The notes under the pieces: generated by a model | What the model saw: only the letters and a program-made list of their open reading frames with translations | What the model was told of the DNA's origin: nothing | The model's database searches: none | Part shown: positions 53,378 through 63,885 of the stretch, piece after piece | Position numbering within the stretch: position 1 is the first letter of the stretch | How the letters are laid out: each line of letters opens with the position of its first letter | NCBI GenBank assembly: GCA_015665455.1 | Contig: JADFAD010000014.1 | Span: 62,001-126,000 of the forward strand | DNA length: 64,000 nt | Source: Oceanospirillaceae bacterium | GTDB lineage: Bacteria; Pseudomonadota; Gammaproteobacteria; Pseudomonadales; Litoribrevibacteraceae | Direction: 5' to 3' | Made by a program: the position numbers and the translations under genes

Positions 53378-53589
53378 GAATCATACCTGTATACGTTATA
53401 TGAGCAGGTGATAGTTATCCCGTTATCGAAAAAGGGCTATCTTGGATGCTCGAATGATAATTTTGAAAGGGGCTATTATAGGGTTTTTTACGGGCAGGTA
53501 TAGGGGGAGGCGGTTTTGTTGGTGATTTTCTGAGCAAAGGTGAATAAACAGTAAGAAAATGGCGGTGAGATCAATATTATGCCGAGCAA

Positions 53590-54177
53590 TTAGCCCTTAA
53601 AGCTGTGCAGTTGGTTCATTGCTTTACTTGCATCGCCGTCAAGAAACGTTGGCAGTACACGAGCTGCCTCATCAATGGTGGCTTCAATGGATTTCATTTC
53701 GGCAAGGGGGGCTTTCTTGAGTACAAAATTAGCAACGAGTTTGCTGTCGCCAGGATGTCCGATACCAATGCGTAAGCGATGGAAGTCTTTACTGTTGGCT
53801 AAGCAACGAATGATGTCTTTTAGACCGTTGTGACCACCGTGGCCGCCGCCTTTTTTAAGCTTGGCTGTGCCTGGAGGTATGTCTAATTCATCGTGAACAA
53901 CAAGGATGTGTTCTGGGGGGATTTTATAGAAATTTGCCAAAGGCCCGACGGCCTGACCGCTTCGATTCATGAAGGTTTTAGGCTTCAGAAGATGAACTTC
54001 TTGACCGTTGATTCGAACCTTACAGTAGTCACCCGCGTATTTCTTCTCTGGGCGAAAGTTACCACCAAACTGGCGGGCTATTTCATCCAAAAATAAAAAA
54101 CCGGCATTGTGACGAGTTTGCTCATATTCAGTACCAGGATTACCTAGACCAACGATTAAACAAATATCTTCACTCAT
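53590..54177 (-). CDS. pth: Peptidyl-tRNA hydrolase
   Basis: The 195-residue enzyme frees tRNA from prematurely released peptidyl-tRNA. Family marks are [22 protein letters not shown] with the catalytic His, [13 protein letters not shown], and [20 protein letters not shown] / GHNGLKDI. It stands between rplY and ychF, the usual order. A 212-bp gap with no visible gene separates it from ychF. Confidence 0.97.
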   Translation of the reverse strand: MSEDICLIVGLGNPGTEYEQTRHNAGFLFLDEIARQFGGNFRPEKKYAGDYCKVRINGQEVHLLKPKTFMNRSGQAVGPLANFYKIPPEHILVVHDELDIPPGTAKLKKGGGHGGHNGLKDIIRCLANSKDFHRLRIGIGHPGDSKLVANFVLKKAPLAEMKSIEATIDEAARVLPTFLDGDASKAMNQLHSFKG

Positions 54178-54247
54178 ACCGGTTCCTTATGTGCGGAGCA
54201 TTTAAAATCGAGATTTTAAATGCATCCACATCGAAGCTTACAGAGAA

Positions 54248-54883
54248 TTACTCAGCTGCTGCAGCTTCGCCGCCTTCTTCGTCTTCGTCACTTGCTGCAG
54301 CTTTCTTAGCAACAGATGCGATCGCTGCATCGTGATCAGAACCAAGAGCAAGCTGTACAGATGTAACACCTTTAGGAAGAGTTACGTCTGAAATGTGTAC
54401 AGTTGAACCAGCTTCGAACGCAGCCATGTCAACTTCGATGAACTCAGGTAGAGACGCGATAGTACACTTAATTTCGATGTTTGCAGCGTTGTGAGAAATC
54501 TTACCACCTTGCTGCTTAACACCAACACACGTGTCTTCGTTTACGAAGTGAAGAGGAACAACCTTAGTAAGGACTGTGCTCTTAGTTACGCGTAGGAAGT
54601 CAGCGTGGTAGATTACTGGCTTAGCTGGGTGACGCTGTAGATCTTTAAGAACTACTTGCTCTTCTTTCTCGCCAACTTTCACAGTTAGAACGTGAGAGAA
54701 GAAAGCTTCGCTTTCTAGTGCTTTGTTTAGTTCGTTTGCTGCCAAAGTAATAGACTGAGGCTTACGGTTTTTAGCACCACCGTAGATGATAGCTGGAACC
54801 TTGTTATCTAGACGACGTAGGCGGCGGCTCGCACCTTTCCCCTGGTCATCACGAAGTTCTGCGTTTAATACGAAATCAACCAT
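54248..54883 (-). CDS. rplY: 50S ribosomal protein L25 (long Ctc/TL5 form)
   Basis: This 211-residue L25 is of the general-stress (Ctc) type. The N-terminal 5S rRNA-binding domain (LNAELRDDQGKGASRRLRRLDNKVPAIIYGG) is followed by a beta-rich TL5-like C-terminal domain and an acidic tail (DEDEEGGEAAAAE). The ATG at 54883 has AAGG nine bases upstream. It sits between prs and pth, the conserved order. Confidence 0.96.
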   Translation of the reverse strand: MVDFVLNAELRDDQGKGASRRLRRLDNKVPAIIYGGAKNRKPQSITLAANELNKALESEAFFSHVLTVKVGEKEEQVVLKDLQRHPAKPVIYHADFLRVTKSTVLTKVVPLHFVNEDTCVGVKQQGGKISHNAANIEIKCTIASLPEFIEVDMAAFEAGSTVHISDVTLPKGVTSVQLALGSDHDAAIASVAKKAAASDEDEEGGEAAAAE

Positions 54884-55015
54884 TGTATTTACCTTCAATG
54901 TACCAATCTGCTTGCGACCAGCGGATTGGAAGTTTAATTCGCTGAATTTATTTTGAATTCAGCGTTGTAGTATCAGGCAATAATTTGATTAATAGTCTTG
55001 GATGAACCAATACTA

Positions 55016-55957
55016 TTAACGGAACATTGCGCTGATGGATTCTTCGTTGCTGATACGGCGAACCGATTCAGCCAATAGGCCAGAAACACTTAGCTGACGA
55101 ATGCGAGGGCTGTTTGCCGCTGCACCGCTCAAAGGAATCGTGTCTGTCACTACGAGTTCATCTACGTGAGATGAATTTAAACGTTCTACTGCTGGGCCAG
55201 AAAGTACAGCGTGTGTACAGTAAGCCACAACTTTTTCAGCGCCATTTGCTTTTAGAGCAGCGGCTGCCTGACATAGTGTACCTGCGGTATCTACCATGTC
55301 ATCAATCAATACACAGGTGCGATCTTGTACGTCACCAATGATGTTCATGATTTCGGCTTCGTTCGCACGCGGACGACGCTTATCAATAATTGCTAACTCG
55401 TCACCCAGTAATTTAGCCAGTGCACGAGCGCGGACAACACCGCCAACGTCAGGAGAAACAACCGTTAGGTTTGAATAGTTCTGACGTTCGATGTCATCAA
55501 GCAATACCGGTGAACCATAAATGTTATCAACCGGAATGCTGAAGAAACCTTGAATCTGATCGGCGTGCAAGTCCATTGTAAGAACTCGGTCGATACCAGA
55601 TGTTTGCATCATATCTGCAATAACGCGTGCACTAATAGGTACACGAGCTGAACGTGGGCGACGATCTTGACGAGCGTAGCCGAAATAAGGAACAACAGCA
55701 GTAATCCTTGCTGCAGAAGCACGACGCAGAGCATCGGCCATGATGATCAGTTCCATGATATTGTCGTTTGTTGGTACACAGGTAGATTGGACGATGAATA
55801 CGTCCTTACCGCGCACGTTTTCATTCAGTTCTACCTGAATTTCACCATCACTGAACTGACCAACTGTTGCATCACCCATTGTAATACAAAGCTGATCAAC
55901 CACCTTTTTAGCGAGTTCCGGGTTAGCATTACCCGTAAAGACCATTAACTTGGACAC
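55016..55957 (-). CDS. prs: Ribose-phosphate pyrophosphokinase
   Basis: PRPP synthetase (313 residues) makes the activated ribose for purine, pyrimidine, histidine and NAD synthesis. Clear motifs are [60 protein letters not shown], the flexible loop [12 protein letters not shown], and the PRPP loop [14 protein letters not shown] tRNA-Gln gene lies directly upstream. Confidence 0.97.
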   Translation of the reverse strand: MSKLMVFTGNANPELAKKVVDQLCITMGDATVGQFSDGEIQVELNENVRGKDVFIVQSTCVPTNDNIMELIIMADALRRASAARITAVVPYFGYARQDRRPRSARVPISARVIADMMQTSGIDRVLTMDLHADQIQGFFSIPVDNIYGSPVLLDDIERQNYSNLTVVSPDVGGVVRARALAKLLGDELAIIDKRRPRANEAEIMNIIGDVQDRTCVLIDDMVDTAGTLCQAAAALKANGAEKVVAYCTHAVLSGPAVERLNSSHVDELVVTDTIPLSGAAANSPRIRQLSVSGLLAESVRRISNEESISAMFR

Positions 55958-56007
55958 TTCGCGACACCTTATTAGGGGAGCTGGTTGAAAAAATTGGGTT
56001 TAGTAAG

Positions 56008-56082
56008 TGGCTGGGGTAGCTGGATTCGAACCAACGCATGACGAGATCAAAACCCGTTGCCTTACCGCTTGGCGATACCCCA
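56008..56082 (-). tRNA. tRNA-Gln (TTG)
   Basis: This 75-nt tRNA has encoded CCA, acceptor stem TGGGGTA / TACCCCA, anticodon loop TTTTGAT (anticodon TTG), and T-arm TTGGTTCGAATCCAG. It is located between ispE and prs, a frequent gammaproteobacterial position. Confidence 0.95.
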
Positions 56083-56104
56083 ACAAACTTTAAACAGAAT
56101 AGAA

Positions 56105-56989
56105 TTAACGTTGAGCGTTAGCTCGATTAATTTGTTTCTGCATTGCACTAAGAGCAGGATTGTCATTGATGCCTTGCGCGACAAACACAGCGTTTGAATT
56201 ACTGTATTGCTTTGCTACCGCATCGGCTTGTTGTTTGTTGCTGAATTCAGCAAAAATACAAGCGCCTGTACCCGTTAACTTTGCAGGGCTGAATTGATTG
56301 AGCCAATTCATAGCAATATCAACGTCGGAGTACAGATTTCTGACGACTTTTTCGCAGTCGTTATGACCGCCTTGCTTTAGAGCGGCCGATATTGTGATGG
56401 GAGATGTGTTTCTAGTCAAGTCAGGATGAGAAAAAATTTCAGCGGTACTGATATGAACTTCAGGTTTTATGATGACGTACCAAGGCTCATTCGGCTCGAC
56501 AGCGGTTAGGTTTTCACCGACGCCTTCGGCAAATGCTGCGGTGCCGTTTATAAAAACAGGGACGTCAGCGCCTAGCGTGAGTCCTATTCCTCTTAATTGT
56601 TCACGAGTTCGCCCACAATGCCATAATGCATTTAATGCCAGCAGGGTTGTGGCTGCATCAGAACTTCCGCCGCCTAGGCCTGCACCGGAAGGTATGTGTT
56701 TCGTATACTCAATATGAACACCAAGCGTTTGTTCTGTGTATGGCATAAGTGCCATAGCCGCTTTGTAAATTAAATTGTCTTCTTGTTGGATTGTCTCAGT
56801 GCGTTCTTTGTTTGGGGATACGTCTTCGACGGTAATTGTGCCTGTTTCATTGGTTGTGAATATGAGCTGGTCGTTTAAATCAACAAATTGAAATAGGGTT
56901 TGAAGGTCGTGGTACCCATTTGCTCGTTGACCCGTGATATGAAGAAACAAATTGATTTTTGCAGGCGCAGGTAGTGTTATCGATAACAT
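56105..56989 (-). CDS. ispE: 4-diphosphocytidyl-2-C-methyl-D-erythritol kinase
   Basis: This GHMP-family kinase (294 residues) phosphorylates the CDP-methylerythritol intermediate in the MEP pathway of isoprenoid synthesis. Family motifs are PAPAKINLFLHITGQRANGYH at the N-terminus, the ATP loop IPSGAGLGGGSSDAATTLLALN, and the C-terminal KLTGTGACIFAEF. It follows lolB by 11 bp. Confidence 0.96.
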   Translation of the reverse strand: MLSITLPAPAKINLFLHITGQRANGYHDLQTLFQFVDLNDQLIFTTNETGTITVEDVSPNKERTETIQQEDNLIYKAAMALMPYTEQTLGVHIEYTKHIPSGAGLGGGSSDAATTLLALNALWHCGRTREQLRGIGLTLGADVPVFINGTAAFAEGVGENLTAVEPNEPWYVIIKPEVHISTAEIFSHPDLTRNTSPITISAALKQGGHNDCEKVVRNLYSDVDIAMNWLNQFSPAKLTGTGACIFAEFSNKQQADAVAKQYSNSNAVFVAQGINDNPALSAMQKQINRANAQR

Positions 56990-57000
56990 TGGTTTGTACG

Positions 57001-57633
57001 CTATTTTGTTGTCCAGTCAGAGAGTATCAGGCTTACTTTGTAGCCATTGCTGCGGGCAATTATCTTATGTGGTAGGGATAATTGATTGTGCTTTTCGTAG
57101 TTTAGTAGGCGAATGTCCCAACCCTGTTGGTCTAATCGAGAAAGTAAGCCTTGGTTGCTAAATTGTTGATGTTTAATGGGCTGATCGGGTGCTGGTATAC
57201 CTTTAATCCAGTATTTTAGAGAATTAATGGGGAATTCCCAATCCAGATATCGTTCTAAGGCAATGTCGGTTGGCAGTGTTCTTTGGTTGTTTTCATCGAC
57301 CTTAATGGTTACCCAGCTCTGGTCGCCAGAGAGATCCAACCCCCCAAAGCCTAGGGTTCCTCGGATGTTGATATCAAAGGTTTGTTCTTTCTGTTTCCAA
57401 TCAATATAACCCGTTTGGCTTTGTTTTGGGGTGACGACACCTACTTTACCGGAAATTGCCCAGTTATTGAGTTGTTGAACTGCTTTTAGGTGGGAAGCCC
57501 AATTGTTTGGCGTCGCGGAGCTTAACGTTTCAGTTTGTTCAGGGATGTCATGAATGGTCGTACAGCCCTGCAACAGGAACGTTGCGAAAATGGCTACAAG
57601 CCAAATTCGCGATGAATTAAGTATTTCGGGCAT
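57001..57633 (-). CDS. lolB: Outer-membrane lipoprotein insertion protein LolB
   Basis: LolB (about 210 residues) receives lipoproteins from LolA and inserts them in the outer membrane, and is itself a lipoprotein: signal with lipobox LLQGC. The mature part has the LolB features LNNWAISGKVGVVTPKQSQTGYIDW and YLDWEFPINSLKYWIKGIPAPDQP. The ATG at 57633 is used because the longer frame begins at a TTG within the TPR gene's stop region. Order TPR protein-lolB-ispE is conserved. Confidence 0.93.
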   Translation of the reverse strand: MPEILNSSRIWLVAIFATFLLQGCTTIHDIPEQTETLSSATPNNWASHLKAVQQLNNWAISGKVGVVTPKQSQTGYIDWKQKEQTFDINIRGTLGFGGLDLSGDQSWVTIKVDENNQRTLPTDIALERYLDWEFPINSLKYWIKGIPAPDQPIKHQQFSNQGLLSRLDQQGWDIRLLNYEKHNQLSLPHKIIARSNGYKVSLILSDWTTK

Positions 57634-57662
57634 GATTGTTTTGAGTTTATAAGAGTGAATGT

Positions 57663-59468
57663 TCAAGGTTGTTCTTGAGGTGTGTTGGTTGTTGCTTCAG
57701 TGGTTGAATCGTTTGAGGCGTCAGTGCCTTCTGCTTCTGTGTGTAGATTTACATTGATGTTGAAGCGGCGCATGGTCTCAAGGAGTGTTGCTCCTTCAGG
57801 GTTGTGTCGTAGGCCGTCAATCCAAATCTTAAGTGCTTGTTCTTTTTTGCCTTGGGTCCAAAGAACCTCACCTAAATGTGCAGACACTTCTTGGTCTTTA
57901 AATAGACTATAAGCTTGTGTCAGAAGTAATTCGGCTTTAGGGGCATCACCCAATCGGAAGTAAATCCAGCCAAGACTGTCGATGATCGCAGGGTCTTTGG
58001 GGTTGAGGGCGAAGGCTCGTTCTATATAGTCTTTGGCTTCTTCAAGTCGATCTGTTTTGTCCGCAAGGGTGTAGCCTAATGCGTTTAACGCGATGGAGTT
58101 GTTGGGGTTGTTATGTATGATCTTTTTTAGATCGGCTTCCATACTTACTATGTCGCCGTTTAAATCTGCCACCATTGCTCGGCCATAAAGCAAGTTGTTG
58201 TCTTCAGGTTCAAGCTCCAAAGCTTCGTTATACAGTTCAAGGGCTTCAGAGAGTTCGTTCGCATCTCGTAAAAATTCGGCTTCAATTTGAATTAGGCGAG
58301 GCGTTTGTTCTGGAATGGTTGTGTGCAGCGCTCGTAAGTGGGCCCTCGCTGCCGAAAGATCCTGAGTGTCTTTAATGATGGTTGTGGCACGAGTAATTGC
58401 CGAGATAAGATTTTTCCCCTCGGTTACTTGGCTGTATGCATGAATGGCTTTTTCGCTGTTATTTTGTTGCTCATACAATTGGCCAAGGAAATACCAGCTG
58501 CTGTTTTTTTGTTTGGTTTTAGTCGCACGAATCAGTAAGGTTTCAGCTTGCTCATATGCTCCGAGTTCGGCTTTTAATAGCGCGGCAGTCAGTAGAATTT
58601 CATCGTCATTTGGATGACTTTCTAAAAGGCTATCGAGTACTTCGATCGCATCTTCAGATTGCTTGTTGTCTGCTAAGGCTTGACCATAAAGTAGGCCTAC
58701 TGTTTTATCGCCTGGGTACTTATCCCAACCTTCGTTTAATGTGTCGAAGGAATTCTCAAGGTCGTTGGATTTGGCGTATAGCTTCGCGAGCATAATATAG
58801 TGAGGCGGAGTCATTTCGCCTGCTTGTTTGAGGTCTTGAATTGCTTCGATGGCTTCTGCATTCCTGCCGTAGTCGTCCAGAAGTAATGCTTTGGTAAAGT
58901 GTAATCGTACGTGCTTTGGATGAAGGGCTAATAATTCGTTTAAACCGTCGATCAGTGCTTGCTGGTTCTCAGGTGAAAGGGATTTGCCTGATAGGTAGAT
59001 TTGTTCGAGGCTGATGGCTTCTGTAATGGCTAACGCGTCTTTTAATGCATTAATCGCTTTTGGGATTTGTTGCTGCTTTAACCAGCTGGTTGCAGCTGCA
59101 ACGTGGGCATGGATGTTTTGGGTATCACTCTTTCGCCAAATGTCAGCGGCTTCTGCTGCGGATTGGGGTTCGTTAAGGTATTGAGCAATACGGGCCGCTC
59201 GAGCGGCCACCCAAGGGTCTTGTGTATGTTTTGCTTCACTTAAGTAGTGTTCAAGTGCCAAATCGTATTGGCTTCTTTGGCCTGCAATTTCAGCAACAAG
59301 CAGGTTGTACAGTGTATCCGTTTCGAAGGGGCGGGTTGGAAAATCCTTGGCTGTCTTTGATTTTTCTTGAACCGTTGATTGATGAGAGTTGTCTTGATTC
59401 GATGAATTACTGCTAAGTGATGCGCACCCGCTGATAGAAATAATGGCAATCCAAAGCAGCAATTTCAT
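57663..59468 (-). CDS. TPR-repeat outer-membrane lipoprotein
   Basis: This lipoprotein of about 600 residues (lipobox SISGCAS, Cys near residue 15) is made almost wholly of tetratricopeptide repeats, such as AEAIEAIQDLKQAGEMTPPHYIMLAKLYAKSNDLENSFDTL and KDYIERAFALNPKDPAIIDSLGWIYFRLGDAPKAELLLTQAY. It ends with a Thr/Glu-rich tail. TPR proteins upstream of lolB are common in this lineage and probably scaffold envelope proteins; the partner is not known. The ATG at 59468 gives a proper lipoprotein signal. Confidence 0.88.
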   Translation of the reverse strand: MKLLLWIAIISISGCASLSSNSSNQDNSHQSTVQEKSKTAKDFPTRPFETDTLYNLLVAEIAGQRSQYDLALEHYLSEAKHTQDPWVAARAARIAQYLNEPQSAAEAADIWRKSDTQNIHAHVAAATSWLKQQQIPKAINALKDALAITEAISLEQIYLSGKSLSPENQQALIDGLNELLALHPKHVRLHFTKALLLDDYGRNAEAIEAIQDLKQAGEMTPPHYIMLAKLYAKSNDLENSFDTLNEGWDKYPGDKTVGLLYGQALADNKQSEDAIEVLDSLLESHPNDDEILLTAALLKAELGAYEQAETLLIRATKTKQKNSSWYFLGQLYEQQNNSEKAIHAYSQVTEGKNLISAITRATTIIKDTQDLSAARAHLRALHTTIPEQTPRLIQIEAEFLRDANELSEALELYNEALELEPEDNNLLYGRAMVADLNGDIVSMEADLKKIIHNNPNNSIALNALGYTLADKTDRLEEAKDYIERAFALNPKDPAIIDSLGWIYFRLGDAPKAELLLTQAYSLFKDQEVSAHLGEVLWTQGKKEQALKIWIDGLRHNPEGATLLETMRRFNINVNLHTEAEGTDASNDSTTEATTNTPQEQP

Positions 59469-59712
59469 ATGTAGTCCTTTTTGATCGGTACTTTTTTGAT
59501 TTAAATCTAAAGTCAAAAATTTAAACCAATTACTATGGTGACTGAATAGAATAGATAAACATTGGTAGATAAACAGTCTAAACCACTAACACTACCAGCT
59601 TAATACTATGAAAAAAAGCACAAAAAAAAGTACATTAAACCCTTAAAACCATGGATAATGAGCGGTTTTTATGGTTTCGGTACTTTAGATTGGGGATTTA
59701 AGTCGGCATCGC

Positions 59713-60990
59713 ATGGCGCTAGGTATATTTGGCATTAATCATAAGACCGCGACAGTTGAGGTTCGGGAGAAAGTTTCTTTCAGTCCCGAGCTGGTTGTCG
59801 ATGCTTTGCATCGCCTGAAACAACAGGTGGGAATGAGCGAAGTCGCTATTCTTTCTACGTGTAATCGCACTGAGATTTATTTTTCAGCGGATGAAAATGT
59901 AGAGAAACCTCTTTTAGACTGGATGGCGCACTACCATCAGGTCGACCGTGGTGATCTTGATCAAGCGGTTTATCTTCATCGTGATGGGGAAGCGTGTCGT
60001 CATATTATGCGTGTGGCTTGCGGGTTGGATTCTCTTGTTTTAGGTGAACCCCAAATCTTAGGTCAGTTGAAGTCGAGCTACAGTGTTGCTCGAGAGGCTT
60101 CAACAGCAAGCTCGTTGTTGGTTCGTTTATTTGAATCGTCTTTCTCCGTTGCTAAACAAGTGCGAACGGAAACGGCCATTGGCGAAAACCCTGTTTCTGT
60201 CGCTTATGCCGCAGTCAGTTTATCCAAGCATATTTTTTCTGATCTTTCTAAGTGTAAAGTGTTGCTGATTGGTGCGGGTGAAACCATCGATTTGGTGACT
60301 CGACATATTAAAGAGCAGGGCGTTTCTGAAATTGTTGTTGCCAATCGTACGCTTACTCGCGCGGAAGGGTTGGCTAAACGCTTTTCTGCGAAGGCAATTA
60401 TGCTGCCGGATATCCCAGACCATCTAGAAGATGCTGATATTGTTATTTCTTCTACGGCAAGTCAGTTGCCTATTTTGGGGAAGGGGATGGTTGAAGCTGC
60501 GATGAAGAAAAGGCGCTTTAAACCGATCTTCATGGCTGATATCGCGGTGCCAAGAGATATTGAACCTCAAGTGGCTGATTTAGAAGATGTATACTTATAT
60601 ACGGTTGATGATCTTCATGAGGTCGTAGAAGAGAACAGGAAAAGTCGTCAGAAAGCCGCCGAGCACGCTGAACTTCTTGTCAGTGGCGGAGTAGATAAAT
60701 TTAAACAGCAGTTACGAGGGTTAGATGCTGTTTCTACGCTGACTGAATTCAGACAGCAAGCAACGGATATTTCGGATAATGAACTGGAGAAATCATTGCT
60801 GTTGTTATCAAAGGGTACATCCCCTGAAAAAGTGCTGGCTCAAATGGCCCGTACTTTGACGAATAAACTCATACATGAGCCTACGGTAAACATTCGTAGA
60901 GCAAGTGCTGATGGTCGACTTGAATTAATTGATGCAGCAAGAGAGCTGTATGGCCTCAGTCAACAATCCAGAGATGAATCAGAGGACTAG
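59713..60990 (+). CDS. hemA: Glutamyl-tRNA reductase
   Basis: The first enzyme of C5-pathway tetrapyrrole synthesis reduces glutamyl-tRNA to glutamate-1-semialdehyde with NADPH. The 425-residue protein has GINHKTATVEVREKVSF, the catalytic Cys region ILSTCNRTEIYFSADE, LVLGEPQILGQLK, and the NADPH loop LLIGAGETIDLV. It is divergent from the TPR-lolB-ispE run and heads hemA-prfA-prmC-moeB-like. Confidence 0.97.
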   Translation: MALGIFGINHKTATVEVREKVSFSPELVVDALHRLKQQVGMSEVAILSTCNRTEIYFSADENVEKPLLDWMAHYHQVDRGDLDQAVYLHRDGEACRHIMRVACGLDSLVLGEPQILGQLKSSYSVAREASTASSLLVRLFESSFSVAKQVRTETAIGENPVSVAYAAVSLSKHIFSDLSKCKVLLIGAGETIDLVTRHIKEQGVSEIVVANRTLTRAEGLAKRFSAKAIMLPDIPDHLEDADIVISSTASQLPILGKGMVEAAMKKRRFKPIFMADIAVPRDIEPQVADLEDVYLYTVDDLHEVVEENRKSRQKAAEHAELLVSGGVDKFKQQLRGLDAVSTLTEFRQQATDISDNELEKSLLLLSKGTSPEKVLAQMARTLTNKLIHEPTVNIRRASADGRLELIDAARELYGLSQQSRDESED

Positions 60991-61052
60991 GATTGAAGAA
61001 CGTTGTATTTTTCAATTCGGTCTATTTATAAGAATTTATTAAGTAGTTATTT

Positions 61053-62135
61053 ATGAAAGCTTCGATAGTAGACAAATTAGATAACCTGGCGGATCGCTAT
61101 GAAGAAGTCAGTGCGTTATTAAGTGATCCAGAAGTGATTGGTGATCAGAATAAGTTTCGTGAGTTGTCCGTTGAGTATTCTGAGATTGAACCTGTGGTTC
61201 AATGTTTTGCGAACTACAAGCAAGCGCTGGACGATCTTGAAGAAGCAAAGGTCTTAATGAACGATTCTGATCCAGACATGAAAGCTATGGGTCAAGAAGA
61301 GTATAAGTCTTGCCAAGAGGTGATTGGTGACCTCGAGCTTGAATTGCAGAAGCTATTGCTGCCTAAAGATCCGAACGATGGCAAGAACGTATATCTTGAA
61401 ATTCGTGCGGGAACGGGTGGTGACGAAGCGGCTATTTTCTCGGGCGATTTATTTAGAATGTATTCTCGTTACGCAGAAGCTCAAGGGTGGCGCATCGAGA
61501 TCGTAAGTCAGAATGAAGGCGAGCACGGTGGTTTTAAAGAAATCATTACACGCGTGGTTGGCCAAGAAGTGTTTTCTCGTTTGAAGTTTGAGTCCGGTGC
61601 CCACCGAGTTCAGCGTGTCCCTGAAACAGAGTCTCAAGGTCGTGTTCATACGTCTGCGTGTACTGTGGCCGTTATGCCTGAGGCTGATGAGTTAGAAGAC
61701 ATTGATATCAATAAATCTGATCTTCGTATTGATACCTTTCGAGCGTCTGGTGCCGGTGGTCAGCACGTTAACAAAACCGACTCTGCTATTCGAATTACTC
61801 ATGTACCTTCGGGCGTCGTGGTTGAGTGTCAGGATGAGCGTTCACAGCATAAAAACCGAGCAAAGGCCATGTCTTTACTTGCATCTCGCTTAAAGCAAGC
61901 GCAAGAAGATGTTGCCCAGAAAGAAGCCGCAGATCAACGCAAGAGTTTGGTGGGTAGTGGAGATCGTTCAGAGCGAATTCGTACTTACAACTATCCGCAG
62001 GGGCGTGTAAGTGATCATCGCATCAACTTAACTTTGTATAAGTTGGCTGAGGTGATGGAAGGTGACCTTGAAAGCCTTATACAGCCGTTAGTGAATGAGC
62101 ATCAAGCAGAGATGCTTACTGAGCTTGGTAACTAG
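61053..62135 (+). CDS. prfA: Peptide chain release factor 1
   Basis: RF1 (360 residues) terminates translation at UAA and UAG. The codon-recognition PxT region ([15 protein letters not shown]) and the GGQ catalytic loop [13 protein letters not shown] are present. The GGQ Gln is methylated by PrmC, whose gene follows 23 bp downstream. It lies 62 bp after hemA. Confidence 0.97.
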   Translation: MKASIVDKLDNLADRYEEVSALLSDPEVIGDQNKFRELSVEYSEIEPVVQCFANYKQALDDLEEAKVLMNDSDPDMKAMGQEEYKSCQEVIGDLELELQKLLLPKDPNDGKNVYLEIRAGTGGDEAAIFSGDLFRMYSRYAEAQGWRIEIVSQNEGEHGGFKEIITRVVGQEVFSRLKFESGAHRVQRVPETESQGRVHTSACTVAVMPEADELEDIDINKSDLRIDTFRASGAGGQHVNKTDSAIRITHVPSGVVVECQDERSQHKNRAKAMSLLASRLKQAQEDVAQKEAADQRKSLVGSGDRSERIRTYNYPQGRVSDHRINLTLYKLAEVMEGDLESLIQPLVNEHQAEMLTELGN

Positions 62136-62158
62136 TTCTTAATATCTGAGTTCTGATT

Positions 62159-63031
62159 ATGACTGGCTCTTTTCCTTCATCGAGCACGCCTATTCAGTCT
62201 TGGTTAGCACAGGCGGGTCAGCTTCTACCTGATTCGCCTTCTGCTAAGTTGGATGTGGAGGTGCTGCTGTGTCATGTTTTAGACGCAAACCGATCATACC
62301 TTTATACGTGGCCTGAAAGGTCATTGTCTGCTGTTCAGTACGATTCCTTTATTTCCTTACTAGGTGCGCGCCAACAGGGTAATCCTATTGCTCATTTAAC
62401 GGGCGTACGTGAATTCTGGTCTTTACCTTTGCATGTTTCTCCTACTACATTGATTCCTCGACCGGATACCGAGGTGTTAGTGGAGTGGGTTCTCGGCCAG
62501 TTCGAGAATGAGACAATGACGGTTCTTGATTTAGGGACTGGAACGGGGGCCATTGCATTGGCGTTGGCCAGTGAATATTCAAATTGGCATGTTACGGGTT
62601 GTGATCGAATTGCTCAGGCGGTTGAGTTGGCGACTGAGAATTCAGAGGCGCTGGATCTAAAACGAGTTCGCTTTATTGAAAGTGATTGGTTTGCTTCATT
62701 TGAGGGGCAGGTGTTCGACTTGATCGTGAGTAACCCGCCTTATATTCCGAGTTGTGATCCCCACTTATTAGAAGGCGATGTGCTGTTTGAACCGAAAAGC
62801 GCATTAGTCTCTGGAGATGATGGTTTGGTAGATATTCGGATGATTGTTTCGGAAGCAGAAAAGTATTTAACAGAACGTGGCTGCTTGGTGATTGAGCATG
62901 GTTACGATCAGGCGGAATCAGTACAAACTATTTTTCGCCAAGCCGGTTATGTAGCGGTCGGCTCGGGCCAAGATTATGGCGGTCAAGATCGTTTTACCTA
63001 CGGCTGGATCTCGGGAGAGGGTGATGGATGA
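62159..63031 (+). CDS. prmC: Release-factor glutamine methyltransferase
   Basis: This 290-residue SAM-dependent methyltransferase modifies the GGQ Gln of RF1/RF2. It has the N-terminal helical domain, LIPRPDTEVLVEW, the SAM loop VLDLGTGTGAIALALASE, and the catalytic NPPYIP motif. It overlaps the moeB-like gene by 8 bp. Confidence 0.97.
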   Translation: MTGSFPSSSTPIQSWLAQAGQLLPDSPSAKLDVEVLLCHVLDANRSYLYTWPERSLSAVQYDSFISLLGARQQGNPIAHLTGVREFWSLPLHVSPTTLIPRPDTEVLVEWVLGQFENETMTVLDLGTGTGAIALALASEYSNWHVTGCDRIAQAVELATENSEALDLKRVRFIESDWFASFEGQVFDLIVSNPPYIPSCDPHLLEGDVLFEPKSALVSGDDGLVDIRMIVSEAEKYLTERGCLVIEHGYDQAESVQTIFRQAGYVAVGSGQDYGGQDRFTYGWISGEGDG

Positions 63032-63779
63032 TTTTTTAGATGACGATCAGTTATTAAGGTACAGTCGTCAGATTATGCTTCCTCAAGTTGATATTGCTGG
63101 TCAAGCGGCTTTGTCTGAGGCGTCTGTGTTGGTTATCGGCGCTGGAGGGCTAGGTAATCCTGCAGTGATGTATTTGGCTGCAGCTGGCGTCGGTAAGATT
63201 GTTATTGTTGATGATGATTCTGTGGATGTGACCAATCTTCAACGTCAAGTGGCCTTTGCATCTGATCAGGTTGGTCAAGCAAAGGTTCAGGCCTTGGCTG
63301 ATCGAATCAAACAAAACAATCCGTTGGTCAGTGTGGAGCTTATTTCTAAGCGGCTTGGTGAGAATGAGCTGTTGGAGCTAATGGGACTCGTAACCGTTGT
63401 GCTTGATTGTACGGATAATTTTGATAGCCGCTTTATGATTAATCGGTGTAGTTGGCAGGCTGGTAAACCTTTGGTTTCGGCAGCGGCCATCGGTTTTGAA
63501 GGGCAGCTATCGGTTTACGACCCTGGCGCTGAAAACTCTCCTTGTTACCAGTGCTTGTATGGTGATATTCAGTCGCATGAGTTGAGCTGTTCTGAGAATG
63601 GCGTACTCGGGCCTGTAGTGGGGGTTATGGGAGTATTACAGGCTTTGGAAGCTTTGAAACTTGTGACGAGGGCGGGTCAGCCCTTGGTTGGGCGCTTACA
63701 GGTATTTGATGCGTTGAATCATGATTGGCGTACGATTAAGCTTCGGAAAGACCCTTCATGTTCCGTTTGTAATGGCTAA
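63024..63779 (+). CDS. moeB: ThiF/MoeB family adenylyltransferase
   Basis: This 251-residue E1-like enzyme adenylates the C-terminus of a ubiquitin-like sulfur carrier. It has RYSRQIMLPQVDIAGQAAL, the nucleotide loop VLVIGAGGLGNPAVMYLAAAGVG, VDVTNLQRQ, DCTDNFDSRFMIN, and zinc pairs CYQC and CSVC. MoeB (molybdopterin) versus ThiF cannot be settled by sequence alone, but the location behind prmC is that of moeB in many gammaproteobacteria. The ATG at 63024 overlaps prmC by 8 bp. Confidence 0.9.
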   Translation: MDDFLDDDQLLRYSRQIMLPQVDIAGQAALSEASVLVIGAGGLGNPAVMYLAAAGVGKIVIVDDDSVDVTNLQRQVAFASDQVGQAKVQALADRIKQNNPLVSVELISKRLGENELLELMGLVTVVLDCTDNFDSRFMINRCSWQAGKPLVSAAAIGFEGQLSVYDPGAENSPCYQCLYGDIQSHELSCSENGVLGPVVGVMGVLQALEALKLVTRAGQPLVGRLQVFDALNHDWRTIKLRKDPSCSVCNG

Positions 63780-63885
63780 CTATTTTAGCATTTGGCCTTG
63801 CCATGATATTGGAATAATTATTAAATCTCTGCCTTTGTAATAAGAAACACCCAGTTTCATGAAAAACTTGGTGAAAGGGTTAACT